64,000 nucleotides of DNA, taken from the NCBI RefSeq assembly GCF_029531845.1, contig NZ_JAMBPV010000003.1, forward strand, positions 62,001 through 126,000, given 5' to 3'. This document shows positions 36,544 through 47,671 of the stretch, piece after piece. The position numbers were made by a program, and so were the translations under genes. Source of the DNA: Staphylococcus equorum (GTDB taxonomy: Bacteria; Bacillota; Bacilli; Staphylococcales; Staphylococcaceae). Within the stretch, counting starts at the first letter, position 1. Each line of letters begins with the position of its first letter. Below the pieces are notes generated by a model. It worked only from the letters and a program-made list of their open reading frames with translations. It made no database searches and was not told where the DNA came from.

Positions 36544-36585
36544 AAAAACTACCCACAAAGTTATAATACTTTGTGAGTAGTTTTT
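36544..36585 (-). terminator. Terminator of nupC
   Basis: AAAAACTACCCACAAAGT pairs with ACTTTGTGAGTAGTTTTT (one mismatch), with T tracts in both directions. Confidence 0.8.
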
Positions 36586-36626
36586 GATAAATGCCATATT
36601 GGAAGCTATTTTTTAACTACAACCTC

Positions 36627-37856
36627 TTACCAAGCAAACAAGCCTACAAATCCTGCAGTCATTAATGACACTAGGATACCTGCAAGTAATAACATAGGTA
36701 CGTATTGAGATATGAAGTCTGACGTTTTTTTATCAACAATACCTTTTAATGTACCTATAATCATACCAATTGTTGAGAAGTTCGCAAATGATATCAAGAA
36801 TGTCGTAATAACTGCACGTCTATGAGGAGAATAAGAATCTATTGTATCTTTAATTTGCCCCATTACTACAAACTCATTCGTTACAATTTTCTTCGCCATT
36901 TGTTGTGCTACAATCCATGCTTCATCCCACGGTAAACCAAGCAGTAATGCGAATGGATACATGAATGCACCTAAAATTTGATCTAATCCAAAGCTTCCTT
37001 TAAGGCCTGCCCAACCACCTACAAGACCTGTAAGCAAGTTGATAAAGCGATCAATCAAATCAGAAAGTGCTACAAAACTGATGACAAATGCTACGATAAT
37101 TAAAATCAATTTACCTGCATTTAATACTGAATCTCCTAAGAATGAGAAGAATGGTTGACGCTCTATTTCATCATTTCGAATACTGTAAATAATATCTTCT
37201 TTTTCCTCTACAGATACAGGATTTAAAATTGAAGAAACAATAATCGCATTAATGATATTTAATGGAATTGCCGTCAATACTAAATCGCCCGGCACCATAG
37301 ACACATATGCACCTACAATCGCACCTGAAACCGAACTCATCGACATCATTGCGACCGTTAGTACACGTGTTTCTTTCATTCGTTTCAATTGTTCATTTGA
37401 TACTGCAAGTGCTTCAGTATTACCTAAAAACATCATTTCAATCCCAAAGAATGATTCGAATTTAGGTTGGCGCGTAATTTTAGCTAACACCCAGCCAATT
37501 GCACCAATCACTTTTGGTAATATATTGAAATACATCAAGATATCAAATAATGGAACAACTAATAATATTGGAAATAACGCGCTTACTGCCATATCCATTG
37601 CGCCAGGTTCTACCCAACTCGCAAAAGCGAAGCCAGTCCCTGCATGGGCAGAATCGATAACCCAAGAAATCCCATTTGCTAAACCTTGTACAGCTGTTTT
37701 TCCCCAAGTAAAAGACATAAAGAACCAAGCTAAGAATAAGTTTAAAACGACTAATATCCCAATCGACTTCCATTGGATATTTTTTTTGTTTCTAGAAAAT
37801 AGTACAGCAAGTCCTAAGAAAACAAATAATCCAATTATGTTGATCACTAAAAACAT
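36627..37856 (-). CDS. nupC: Concentrative nucleoside transporter NupC
   Basis: The 409-residue CNT-family protein has the typical N terminus (VINIIGLFVFLGLAVLFSRN), a long FFGIEMMFLGNTEALAVSNE substrate-site segment, and SMSSVSGAIVGAYVSM, followed by FVVMGQIK and SFANFSTIGMIIGTLKG. It imports nucleosides with protons or sodium. It is alone, with a terminator at 36544. A cre-like sequence with two mismatches lies near 37942-37957. Confidence 0.93.
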   Translation of the reverse strand: MFLVINIIGLFVFLGLAVLFSRNKKNIQWKSIGILVVLNLFLAWFFMSFTWGKTAVQGLANGISWVIDSAHAGTGFAFASWVEPGAMDMAVSALFPILLVVPLFDILMYFNILPKVIGAIGWVLAKITRQPKFESFFGIEMMFLGNTEALAVSNEQLKRMKETRVLTVAMMSMSSVSGAIVGAYVSMVPGDLVLTAIPLNIINAIIVSSILNPVSVEEKEDIIYSIRNDEIERQPFFSFLGDSVLNAGKLILIIVAFVISFVALSDLIDRFINLLTGLVGGWAGLKGSFGLDQILGAFMYPFALLLGLPWDEAWIVAQQMAKKIVTNEFVVMGQIKDTIDSYSPHRRAVITTFLISFANFSTIGMIIGTLKGIVDKKTSDFISQYVPMLLLAGILVSLMTAGFVGLFAW

Positions 37857-38245
37857 AATACACCCACCATTCCTTTTTAAATCGATGATAACAATGAACT
37901 TCTAAAAGTAACTTGTTGCTATGTATCGGAATAATTAAAGCAAACGCATTATATGATTGCCAAATTCGGCAATTGCACATTTATAACAACCTCTAATGTG
38001 TTCACTTTTATATTACTTATCCCTATTTAGTTAATTCATTTATTTATATATTTAAATATATACTTTTCAAGTCATTGTTTCTTAATAATGCACAATAATT
38101 ATAGCATGTATGGACTTTATATAAAATAACAATTTTATGGTTCGATTATCGTAGTGAAAAACACAAATCTAATAGGACAATGTACGTATTTTCTTATGAA
38201 AGCGAATACACAGAAGTGATTTTTAATCGTGGTTTTCGCTTTTTA
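37857..38245. other. 389-base spacer between nupC and abcA
   Basis: It holds the nupC promoter (minus-strand TATAAT at about 37950). AAAGCGAA/TTTCGCTTT flanks about 27 bases at 38197-38242, next to the abcA stop, and may terminate abcA. No gene is seen. Confidence 0.45.
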
Positions 38246-39964
38246 CTATTTCGATAAATTTTGTGTACGTACAAACTGTTGGTATTTTTCGTGGTTTTCC
38301 ATTAATTCTTGGTGACTTCCTTTGCCTGTAACTTCACCACCATCAATGAAAATAATTTGTTCTGCTTTTTTAATAGTAGAGAGTCTATGTGCAATAACAA
38401 CTGTCGTACGATTTTCCATTAATTCTTCTAAGGCATCCTGAATTTTACGTTCACTTTCACTATCTAAATTGGCAGTAGCTTCATCCAATAATAAAATATC
38501 TGGATTTTTAACAAAGCTTCGTGCAATATCTATACGTTGACGCTGTCCACCAGATAATTTTAAGCCACGTTCACCCACTACTGTTTCGTAGCCATCATCA
38601 AATTGTTCGATAAACTCATGACAATTGGCTAAGCGTGCATAATGGATTAACTCATCTTCTGTCACTTCACGATTAATACCATATAAAATATTATCTTTGA
38701 TCGTACCGTTCATTAATGCGTTTGATTGCATCACGTAGCCAATTTTCTCACGCCAATCTCCAAGCGAGATATCGTAAATAGATTTACCACCATATGTAAT
38801 GTGACCGTCTTCAATTTCATACATACGTTCAATAATGTTAAAGATCGTACTTTTACCTGACCCCGATGGTCCAACAAATGCCGTCACTTTGCTCGGTGGT
38901 ATATCAAAAGAGACATTTGAAAGTATTGGTTTAACGCCATATTTAAAATCAACATTCTTAAATGTTAGGCTACCATCAATGATTTTGCTTCCTTGATTAG
39001 ACTCCAAAGGTTCAGTAGGTTCTTCCATAATTTCATAAATACGACTACTAGCACCTACTGCTCTTTTATAGTCTGTCACTAAAGTAGATAAATTAATGAG
39101 TGGCGCAGAAAGTTGAATAACATAAAAAATCATTGCAATTAATGTGCCCGCTGTAATCGCACCAGTAGAAATTCTAATCGCACCAAAGCCTAAAATAATA
39201 GCTATTGTAAGTAACATGATCACACCAGATATAGGCTGTATGATAGCCGTGATTTTTGCTTGTTTTAAACCTAAAAAATAAATTTCTTTCAAATTTTTAT
39301 GAGCATTATCCAATTCAAGCTTTTCAGTACTTGATATTTTAACTAAGCGCATTTCTGTTAATACACGGCCAAGTAAGCCACTGAAGTTGGCAATTTCTGA
39401 TTGAGTTTTTTTAGAAATGTTTTGCATAACCTTACCTAAAGGTACCATGATAAGAATAAATATTGGAATAGTGATAAAAGTTAATAAAGTCATTTTCCAA
39501 TCCATAATAAAAAGCATAATTAACGAACCTATAATAGTTAATACTGAAGGTAACAAATTCGGTAACTTACGAGATATAAATTCATTGATGACTTTTGTAT
39601 CATCTGTTAAACGACTCATTAATTGTCCACTTTCGTTTTGGTCAAAAAAGGGCATTTTCAAATGAATGATGTGTCGCCATAAAACTGAGCGAATAGCATA
39701 AATAATCTTTTCACCAATCTTACTTAATAAATATAAACCTAAACCACTTAATAACGCATTTATGATAAAAATAGATATAAACGCGACAATGAACATCCAG
39801 TTAACATCTTCAAAAGAAAATTTATCAACAAGTTTACCAGTGAAAAAGGGTACAAGTAGTCCTGTGATACTACCTAATGAAGAAATTGTTACAGCAATCA
39901 CAATCAGCCCCACTGGCCAAGATAATTTTTTAAATAAGTAGAACAATGGATTCTCTTGCTTCAT
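38246..39964 (-). CDS. abcA: ABC exporter AbcA
   Basis: The 572-residue half-transporter has six helices (about residues 15-300) and a nucleotide-binding domain: Walker A GPSGSGKST, signature LSGGQRQRIDIA, Walker B ILLLDEATANLD. The gene is divergent from pbp4, as in S. aureus, where AbcA exports phenol-soluble modulins and drugs and is controlled by MgrA and NorG. Length and layout match. The 238-base shared spacer contains a TGTTGT element of MgrA type near 40100. Confidence 0.9.
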   Translation of the reverse strand: MKQENPLFYLFKKLSWPVGLIVIAVTISSLGSITGLLVPFFTGKLVDKFSFEDVNWMFIVAFISIFIINALLSGLGLYLLSKIGEKIIYAIRSVLWRHIIHLKMPFFDQNESGQLMSRLTDDTKVINEFISRKLPNLLPSVLTIIGSLIMLFIMDWKMTLLTFITIPIFILIMVPLGKVMQNISKKTQSEIANFSGLLGRVLTEMRLVKISSTEKLELDNAHKNLKEIYFLGLKQAKITAIIQPISGVIMLLTIAIILGFGAIRISTGAITAGTLIAMIFYVIQLSAPLINLSTLVTDYKRAVGASSRIYEIMEEPTEPLESNQGSKIIDGSLTFKNVDFKYGVKPILSNVSFDIPPSKVTAFVGPSGSGKSTIFNIIERMYEIEDGHITYGGKSIYDISLGDWREKIGYVMQSNALMNGTIKDNILYGINREVTEDELIHYARLANCHEFIEQFDDGYETVVGERGLKLSGGQRQRIDIARSFVKNPDILLLDEATANLDSESERKIQDALEELMENRTTVVIAHRLSTIKKAEQIIFIDGGEVTGKGSHQELMENHEKYQQFVRTQNLSK

Positions 39965-40202
39965 GTTTATTACCTCTTCTAAAATGATTTTGAAATTCAG
40001 TTACTATTTAATGAAAGTGAGCAGTTCAACATAATAGTAATACAGATGTTACGCATACAATTCCACACAACTATGTTTTGCACAATCATTTCTCTATAGC
40101 ACAACAAGGCTAAAAAGCATTGCTATAACATTTTATTATTGCCCTAAATGTGCTAAGATATTTCTATTGCACTAAAACTGAATATTAAGAGGGAATGTAA
40201 TT
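39965..40202. promoter_or_regulatory. Shared abcA/pbp4 divergent promoter region
   Basis: An extended -10 (TGCTAAGAT, 40151-40159) on the plus strand lies about 45 bases before pbp4. ACAACA (near 40103), the complement of the MgrA core TGTTGT, and ATAGCACAACAAGGCT are visible. Regulator binding is inferred from S. aureus. Confidence 0.4.
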
Positions 40203-41495
40203 ATGAGAAAGTTAATTCTGACAATCATAACTGTACTCTTCTTTGGTACAATTATAACACCTTTTGCCGATGCAGAAACAGTAACACCTACGCAAATAGC
40301 AAACCAATACGGTCAAAGTGTTTCCGAAGACTACCAGCCAGAAGGTGCAGTTAACGTTGCTCAAACAGGTCAAATTCTTTATCAGTATCAGATGAATAAA
40401 GATTGGTATCCTGCTTCAATGACCAAACTGATGACGATGTACCTTACACTTGATGCAGTCAATAAAGGAAATTTATCTTTAGATGATACGGTAAAAATTA
40501 CAGAAGATCATTATCGGATGTCCACTTTACCAAAAATTAGCAACACAAAACTTTACCCAGGTGAGAAATACACTATCAAAGAATTACTTCAAATAACAGT
40601 CTCAAACTCTAGTAATGCGGCAGCACTCATTTTAGCAAAAGAAGTTTCTGGTGATGTTTCAGATTTTACAGACACGATGAATAAAAAAGCAAAATCTTTA
40701 GGTATGAAAAACACTCATTTCGTTAACCCAACAGGTGCAGAAAATACTCTGTTAAAAGACTTTGCACCAGAGAAATATAAAGATGAAGAGAGTTCGACTT
40801 CAACAGCGAAAGATTTTGCTATCTTATCACAACGTGCTGTTCAAGACACACCAAAAATCTTACACTTTACAAAACAACTTGCACCTACACAACACAGCGT
40901 TACTTATTACACTTTCAATCATTCACTTGAAGGTGCTGATATGAGCTTAGAAGGTACTGACGGTTTGAAGACCGGTTCAAGTGACATCGCAGATTACAAC
41001 CACACAATTACAACTGAACGTGATGGGTTAAGAATTAATCAAGCTATCATGGGAGCCGGCAATTACAAGTCGCTCGGTGGCGAGAAAGAACGTAATAAGA
41101 TTGGGAACGCCTTAATGAATATGTCTTTTGATCAATATAAACGTGAAAAGATATTATCTAAAGGTGAACAAGAAATTAATGGCGATACGTACTATGTAGA
41201 AAAAGACCTTTATGATGTGTTACCAAAAGATTTTGATAAAAATAATTACAAACTTGTGGTAGAAGATGGCAAAATACACGTTGATTACGATCGAAAATTT
41301 ATTTCTGATAAATACGGTCCACCAACAGTAAGTGTGAAAAAACCACTCGTTCATAAAGCAACTACAGTTGTACAATCATCTTGGGATGATCATCCAATAT
41401 TAACATTATTGGGCACGGTCTTACTCATCGCCGCACTTGCAATTATTGTGTACTTGATTTTGGATAGATTCAAAAAAATATCAAAACGTAAATAA
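40203..41495 (+). CDS. pbp4: Penicillin-binding protein 4, D,D-carboxypeptidase/transpeptidase
   Basis: The 430-residue low-molecular-mass PBP has a signal peptide (MRKLILTIITVLFFGTIITP) and the three active-site motifs: SMTK at 72-75, SNSSN (SxN) and LKTGSSD (KTG). A beta-sheet domain follows, then a C-terminal membrane anchor (LLGTVLLIAALAIIVYLIL) and a short basic tail. In S. aureus PBP4 makes highly cross-linked wall and contributes to beta-lactam resistance. GAGGGAATG lies upstream of the ATG. It is divergent from abcA. Confidence 0.94.
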   Translation: MRKLILTIITVLFFGTIITPFADAETVTPTQIANQYGQSVSEDYQPEGAVNVAQTGQILYQYQMNKDWYPASMTKLMTMYLTLDAVNKGNLSLDDTVKITEDHYRMSTLPKISNTKLYPGEKYTIKELLQITVSNSSNAAALILAKEVSGDVSDFTDTMNKKAKSLGMKNTHFVNPTGAENTLLKDFAPEKYKDEESSTSTAKDFAILSQRAVQDTPKILHFTKQLAPTQHSVTYYTFNHSLEGADMSLEGTDGLKTGSSDIADYNHTITTERDGLRINQAIMGAGNYKSLGGEKERNKIGNALMNMSFDQYKREKILSKGEQEINGDTYYVEKDLYDVLPKDFDKNNYKLVVEDGKIHVDYDRKFISDKYGPPTVSVKKPLVHKATTVVQSSWDDHPILTLLGTVLLIAALAIIVYLILDRFKKISKRK

Positions 41496-41550
41496 TTAAG
41501 CCTTAACCATTGAATAGTACTGCTCCTATTCAACACATTTAAATCAAAAT

Positions 41551-41600
41551 CACTGTCATTAAATTCGACCCAACATGAATTTATATGACAGTGGTTTTTT
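41551..41600 (+). terminator. Terminator of pbp4
   Basis: CACTGTCAT (41551-41559) pairs with ATGACAGTG (41585-41593), followed by GTTTTTTC. Confidence 0.75.
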
Positions 41601-41609
41601 CATTATAAA

Positions 41610-41661
41610 AAACCAAGCCGTCTCAATTTTGTGTAAACACAAAAACGAGACGACTTGGTTT
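41610..41661. terminator. Bidirectional terminator between pbp4 and tagD
   Basis: AAACCAAGCCGTCTC and GAGACGACTTGGTTT form a long stem (one G-U on one strand), with an inner TTTTGTGT/ACACAAAA stem. Probably ends tagD transcripts. Confidence 0.75.
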
Positions 41662-41728
41662 CGTTAACTTTGATGTTCAGTTTTTAAAAAAATGATTCCT
41701 TCGACATCATATCAATATCAAGCTCACT

Positions 41729-42127
41729 TTATTTTTCTGCGTCACCATAAAGTTCTTTTTTAATTTTAGTTGTTGAGATACCTTCTGTACGATTTAAGTA
41801 AATGACTTCACATTTCTCTTTTAAGAAATCAAATTCACCTTCCCAATCATGACCCATAACGAATGTATCTATTTCATAACGGTCAACATCGATTTCTTTT
41901 TGACCCCAACCGCCTTCTGGAATAACTAAATCAACGTAACGAATTGATTCTAACATCATTTTACGTTGTTCGTAATTATAATATGATTTTTTATTTTTTA
42001 CACGATTGAACTCATCTGTTGATAATGCTACAACTAAGTAATCGCCCATTTCTCTAGCTCTTCTCAATAATTCTATATGTCCGTAATGTAATAAATCATA
42101 CGTGCCATAAGTAATAACTCGTTTCAT
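41729..42127 (-). CDS. tagD: Glycerol-3-phosphate cytidylyltransferase TagD/TarD
   Basis: The 132-residue enzyme makes CDP-glycerol for wall teichoic acid. The nucleotide-binding HxGH motif is HYGH at 14-17 and ISTTKIK lies near the C terminus. Length is normal. It is the last gene of a tagB-tagX-tagD run, 93 bases after tagX. Confidence 0.95.
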   Translation of the reverse strand: MKRVITYGTYDLLHYGHIELLRRAREMGDYLVVALSTDEFNRVKNKKSYYNYEQRKMMLESIRYVDLVIPEGGWGQKEIDVDRYEIDTFVMGHDWEGEFDFLKEKCEVIYLNRTEGISTTKIKKELYGDAEK

Positions 42128-42220
42128 AAGTATATGCTCCCTTTACAAAATATTAATTTAAAATTTACATTTTTAAAAATTATAGCATATTGCTCAAAAG
42201 TTTACGAATTCCGCCATTTT

Positions 42221-43279
42221 TTAGCGTTTCAAATAATATTTTAATTTCATCTTTCCTCTTAATTTTGCACGCTTTGGCAGTACTTCTACTTTAAAACGAT
42301 AATAATTAGGTCTGCCGATTCCAACGTTTAAAAGGGTTTCTCTCCATTGTTGATAGAGTGCTTTATTCCATTTTTTACTCCCTTGTTCAACCACTTTAAT
42401 AATTCTAAACATAGCCTTACCAGAGTAATCTGTTTTTTGCATCGTTTTGATGTATGTTGTTACAGTATCTAATAATTTTTTAGTGATTATATTATTTTTT
42501 TCGATATATGCTTGTAGTAAGTAACTTACTATTAATTCGTCCATACGATAGCTATAATATGTTTTTTCATCTTTGGATGGCAATATATCCATTACACGTG
42601 TCCTCACTTTTAAAGCATCTAACATGTATGCTTCAAATTGTTCTGCGCGTTGATTTGTAACGGATCCTTCCACTTCATTATATCCATATACAATGTTTGG
42701 CAATAATTGAATTTTTCTCGCTTTTTTATACGCTGTTATAATAAAACAATGTTCTTCGCAAAAAACAACATCTTCATCAAACCGTAAATTAGCAAATTGT
42801 GCGTTAAACATCTTTCCACCTGGACCAATTGACTGCATGATATCAGGGCATTGCGCTAACTCTATCTTTTCTAGCTTTTGAATCTCTTGATGCGTATATA
42901 TTGGTTGCCACTCACCATGTTTGCCTTTAGCTATTTGCCCTAAAACGATATCCACATCTTCCGCTTTTTGATAAAAATCTGCCATAAAATCAATTCTACT
43001 CGTTAAAAATTCATCATCAGCATCTAAAAACATAAAAACGTCACCAGTCATATGTTCAAGTCCTTTATTTCTACTTGCGGCTGCACCTTTGTTCTCTTGG
43101 TTAATTAGCGTAATATTTTTATACTCTTTTTGTAATTGCTCTAGAACTGTTTTACTCTTATCCGTAGAACCATCATTGATACAGATGATTTCATAATTTT
43201 GCTTCGTATCTACCGATGCAATTGCTCTACGAATTGTGTTTGCTGCATTATATACAGGAATAATTATTGATATCTTCAT
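42221..43279 (-). CDS. tagX: Family 2 glycosyltransferase TagX
   Basis: The 352-residue GT-A glycosyltransferase has SIIIPVYNAANTIRRAI at the N terminus, CINDGSTDKSKTVLEQL, and the DXD-type FLDADDEFL. It corresponds to staphylococcal TagX in the teichoic acid cluster, whose exact step is not settled. The ATG overlaps the tagB stop by four bases. The C-terminal 120 residues are basic and may contact membrane or substrate polymer. Confidence 0.88.
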   Translation of the reverse strand: MKISIIIPVYNAANTIRRAIASVDTKQNYEIICINDGSTDKSKTVLEQLQKEYKNITLINQENKGAAASRNKGLEHMTGDVFMFLDADDEFLTSRIDFMADFYQKAEDVDIVLGQIAKGKHGEWQPIYTHQEIQKLEKIELAQCPDIMQSIGPGGKMFNAQFANLRFDEDVVFCEEHCFIITAYKKARKIQLLPNIVYGYNEVEGSVTNQRAEQFEAYMLDALKVRTRVMDILPSKDEKTYYSYRMDELIVSYLLQAYIEKNNIITKKLLDTVTTYIKTMQKTDYSGKAMFRIIKVVEQGSKKWNKALYQQWRETLLNVGIGRPNYYRFKVEVLPKRAKLRGKMKLKYYLKR

Positions 43280-44367
43280 AATTTCACCATTTTCTCTATA
43301 TAGTGAATGACTTGCGTTAAACTATCTTTAGCATTGTATTCATGCCACGCTTCAAATAATGGTGACCATTCAGTACTATTTTCTTGTAGTTTACATACTA
43401 ACACTTCTTCACTATAAGCTTTATATTGAGCGGGTATTTCATAATAAAATGAATTCAAACCGCGTTCCTTTTCATATTGTTTTTCATCGTATACATAAAA
43501 TAATGTAGGCTTATTTAAAATACTTGCTTCAATGGCCAATGAACTATAATCACTTATAATCACATCTGCCATAATCATAAGAGATTGCAGATTAATCGTT
43601 GTTTGATTATCACTTGCTATAGAAGGATGTAATTTACTCAATAAAGTATAGCCCGGCAATGCCGTTTCAAAATTCACTTTATCAATATTACGATTAAATT
43701 GCTTATGTTCTCTATACGTCGGCACATACACTGCTACTTTCCCTTCTATACTATATTGTTCCTTAAGCTCTTGTTGTCTTTTTTCAACATTTAACATAGT
43801 GTAAGGCATCAATCTGGGTAATCCTGTTTTTAAAAATTGCTCATCCTTAGCTTCAAATGCATCTTTAAAACAAGTGACCATTGGTTCTCCACCGACTAAA
43901 TACTTATCTGTAGCTTGGTAAACCTTTTGATACTGATTGACTATACTTTGGTTCGATAAGTCTACTTGATGATCTCGGAGTCCAAAGTTTTTCAGTGCAC
44001 CAGCAGCATGCCATGTTTGAATCATAGTCTGGTTCTTTTTTTTCTTGAAACCACCAAACATTAAATAATACGTATCTATTATAATCACCTTGGCTGTGCT
44101 TAACGCTTTAATATGTTGAAATACTTGTTTATTACCTGCAGGTAGAAATGTGACATTTTCAAATTGTTTCATATACTTTCTATTTTCTTCTTTACCTATT
44201 ACTGTAATTTTATATAATTTTCTATTTAGCGCTTCTACAATGGGTAATACATCTTCTGCAAATGTCATCATGACCACGATATGATTATTCTTCAGCTTTT
44301 TTTTACTATAAATTAAATTTAACAAGCTAATAATAAACATATAAAGCTTTTTGATTATCTGTCTCAC
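43276..44367 (-). CDS. tagB: Teichoic acid primase TagB/TarB
   Basis: The protein adds the first glycerol phosphate to the ManNAc-GlcNAc lipid, committing to wall teichoic acid. The CDP-glycerol glycerophosphotransferase domain shows TWHAAGALKNFG and VPTYREHKQFN, then LSKLHPSI and ISDYSSLAIEASIL, including the paired histidines expected in the active site. I take GTG 44367 as the start (363 residues) because GGTGGA precedes it; TTG 44382 and GTG 44376 are alternatives with weaker signals. It overlaps tagX by four bases. Confidence 0.9.
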   Translation of the reverse strand: MRQIIKKLYMFIISLLNLIYSKKKLKNNHIVVMMTFAEDVLPIVEALNRKLYKITVIGKEENRKYMKQFENVTFLPAGNKQVFQHIKALSTAKVIIIDTYYLMFGGFKKKKNQTMIQTWHAAGALKNFGLRDHQVDLSNQSIVNQYQKVYQATDKYLVGGEPMVTCFKDAFEAKDEQFLKTGLPRLMPYTMLNVEKRQQELKEQYSIEGKVAVYVPTYREHKQFNRNIDKVNFETALPGYTLLSKLHPSIASDNQTTINLQSLMIMADVIISDYSSLAIEASILNKPTLFYVYDEKQYEKERGLNSFYYEIPAQYKAYSEEVLVCKLQENSTEWSPLFEAWHEYNAKDSLTQVIHYIEKMVKL

Positions 44368-44440
44368 AAATTCCACCGCCAATTCTAATTTCGACTACTA
44401 TTATTTACATTATATCTGTCTTACACTAAAAATTATAGAA

Positions 44441-44612
44441 AAAGGGAGCGAGATAGAAATCAAAGTTCGAAATTTGATTTCATATTCCCGCCCCCACAAG
44501 GTTGACTAGAAAAAGGAATACAAGAGTTGAAACTCTTGCATAAAAAACTATGCATCTTCATAAATGAAGAAGTAGTTCTTTAAAACCTTAATATAAGTTC
44601 TTTTTCAATTTC
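44441..44612. repeat. Dispersed intergenic repeat, copy 4
   Basis: The first 75 bases match copy 3 at 31743 (AAATTTGATTTCATATTCCC, then GACTAGAAAA), with a weaker first stem arm. The last 40 bases (AGTTCTTTAAAACCTTAA, then TTTTCAATTTCA) match copy 5 near 61768-61810. It fills the tagG-tagB gap. Confidence 0.65.
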
Positions 44613-44615
44613 AAC

Positions 44616-45416
44616 TTACATAAAGTCTGCAAATTGATCTCTATAACGCATATGCATAATAGAACCTACTACAAATAAGAAGATAATAATAAACATGTTG
44701 TAAAGCGTTAATTCCCAATGCGTAATAAAGTACCATTCTTTATGTAGCACTGCAGAACGATATGCTTCTGCAAGATAATATATAGGATTTAATTTCATTA
44801 CATCTTTAACAATGCCTTCTGGTGGTACAATCAAAATAGAAGATGCAAAGAACACCATTCTCATCAATGCTTGAATCGCTTGTTGGGTATCTTTCACAAG
44901 TACACCAAGCGTTGAAGTAAATAATGCAATTGCTGTTGTAAGAATTAGTGCAAACGGCACATATAAAAACAACTGCAACGTATAAATCGTAGGATAATAA
45001 CCTGCTAACATACACAGTAAAATAACTACAACAAGTAACGCAAGATGTCCATAGAATCTACTCATTACAATATACGATGGAATAATCGACAATGGAAAAT
45101 TCATTTTTGCCACTTGATTATATTTTGTCGCTATTGATTTTGTACCTTCTAATATACCTTGGTTAACAAAGAACCACATGCTAATACCTACAAGCAACCA
45201 ATAAATAAATGGTACGCCATCTACAGGTCCATTATCTCTAATTCCTAAACCAAACACGAACCAATAAACCATAATCTGCATTGCTGGATTAATCAATTCC
45301 CAAGCCGTGCCTAAATAGTTATTCGTATTAGTGATTTTCATTTGGAACTGTGCCAATCTTTGAATAAGATAGAAATTTTTAAAATGCTCTCTAAAAACTA
45401 CCCACACTGCATTCAT
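44616..45416 (-). CDS. tagG: Teichoic acid ABC exporter permease TagG
   Basis: The 266-residue ABC-2 type permease has six hydrophobic helices. ITNTNNYLGTAWELINPAMQ near the N terminus is the characteristic interfacial segment. With TagH it exports completed lipid-linked wall teichoic acid. The gene is divergent from tagH across 393 bases, as in S. aureus. It is the target of targocil-class inhibitors there. Confidence 0.94.
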   Translation of the reverse strand: MNAVWVVFREHFKNFYLIQRLAQFQMKITNTNNYLGTAWELINPAMQIMVYWFVFGLGIRDNGPVDGVPFIYWLLVGISMWFFVNQGILEGTKSIATKYNQVAKMNFPLSIIPSYIVMSRFYGHLALLVVVILLCMLAGYYPTIYTLQLFLYVPFALILTTAIALFTSTLGVLVKDTQQAIQALMRMVFFASSILIVPPEGIVKDVMKLNPIYYLAEAYRSAVLHKEWYFITHWELTLYNMFIIIFLFVVGSIMHMRYRDQFADFM

Positions 45417-46604
<1,188 letters not shown>

Positions 46605-46637
46605 CACAAAAATCTCTACTCGTTTCATGTAAAAAAT

Positions 46638-46684
46638 AAAAGCGTAAATTGCAGTGAATTTTAACTGCAGTTTACGCTTTTTTA
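46638..46684. terminator. Bidirectional terminator between tagH and tagA
   Basis: AAAAGCGTAAATTGCAG pairs with CTGCAGTTTACGCTTTT, with one mismatch, followed by TTA. Confidence 0.8.
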
Positions 46685-47428
46685 CTTCTTGCGTGCTTCT
46701 TTGATTACTTTAAATACAAATCGTGGTATTGCTTTCATTCTACCTAAGCGTTTCCAATCTATAATCAGACGGTAGACCCACTCTAAATTCAAACGTCTAA
46801 ATAATGCAGGCGCTCTTTTTTTCGTGCCACTAAACACTTCTATTGAGCCACCTACGCCCATCAATATCGTTTGAGTAAAAGTATTCATGTGTCGTTCAAT
46901 CCAATGTTCTTGTCTAGGATAGCCCATCCCCACAAAAACATAATCAGGACTAAATGTGGTTACTTGTCTTAATACCGTCTCATCTGTTAAGTCGAAAAAT
47001 CCATGATGAAAATCAAAGTTAATGTTTGGATACTTTTGTGCTAAATTTTGTTGTGCTTTTATGACAATTTCATTCTTAGCACCTAGTAAAAAAACCTTTT
47101 GATGATTCGCATTAGCGATTTTCAGACATTCTTCCATCATTTCAATACCAGGCACACGTTCTTTCAAAGGAGTTCTAAGTAACTTAGAAGCTTTTACAAC
47201 GCCTGTTCCATCCGGGACAACATAATTCGCACTATTAATTAAATTACGGTATGCAATATTGTCCGTAGCATAATCCACTATTTCTGGGTTTGCAGTAACA
47301 ATGAATAAATTTTCTGGACTTTGGGATAAGAAAAAATGCTTAATATTCTCTCGCATGTCCTCTAAAGTAACATTATCAAAATATACTGATAAAACATTTA
47401 CTTTATTTAGTTTGTTGTTCTCCGTCAT
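46682..47428 (-). CDS. tagA: N-acetylmannosaminyltransferase TagA/TarA
   Basis: The 248-residue WecG/TagA-family enzyme adds ManNAc to GlcNAc-PP-undecaprenol. The family core is visible: VTANPEIVDYA, VVPDGTGVVKASKLL (with the catalytic aspartate), ERVPGIEMMEE, then FVGMGYPRQEHWIERH and GVGGSIEVFSGTKKRAP. Length is typical. It is transcribed alone, towards tagH. Confidence 0.95.
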   Translation of the reverse strand: MTENNKLNKVNVLSVYFDNVTLEDMRENIKHFFLSQSPENLFIVTANPEIVDYATDNIAYRNLINSANYVVPDGTGVVKASKLLRTPLKERVPGIEMMEECLKIANANHQKVFLLGAKNEIVIKAQQNLAQKYPNINFDFHHGFFDLTDETVLRQVTTFSPDYVFVGMGYPRQEHWIERHMNTFTQTILMGVGGSIEVFSGTKKRAPALFRRLNLEWVYRLIIDWKRLGRMKAIPRFVFKVIKEARKK

Positions 47429-47671
47429 TGTTCATGATCTCCTAACTCAAAATACATCAAATGTAATTTAACGTTTAGTTATTATTGTAATATTAACACA
47501 TTACTCGTTTTACAGATATTTTGAAACTATTCTTACTTTCCATTCGTAAAATATACATCAAAAGTCTAAATGCTTTCTTGTCAAAATTACTTTATACTAT
47601 AGATTATGCTATGACAACCTTAGTTCTTTATTGAACATCAGGTTGTTGAAATATTAAATCGAGGTAATCAT

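Noticed and set aside
37857..38000. Purine riboswitch or cre control of nupC
   Set aside because: No riboswitch core is visible and the best cre-like sequence has two mismatches at conserved positions.
38197..38245. Possible plus-strand small RNA ending at the AAAGCGAA/TTTCGCTTT hairpin
   Set aside because: The loop is long, no convincing plus-strand promoter was found upstream, and the hairpin can serve as the abcA terminator.
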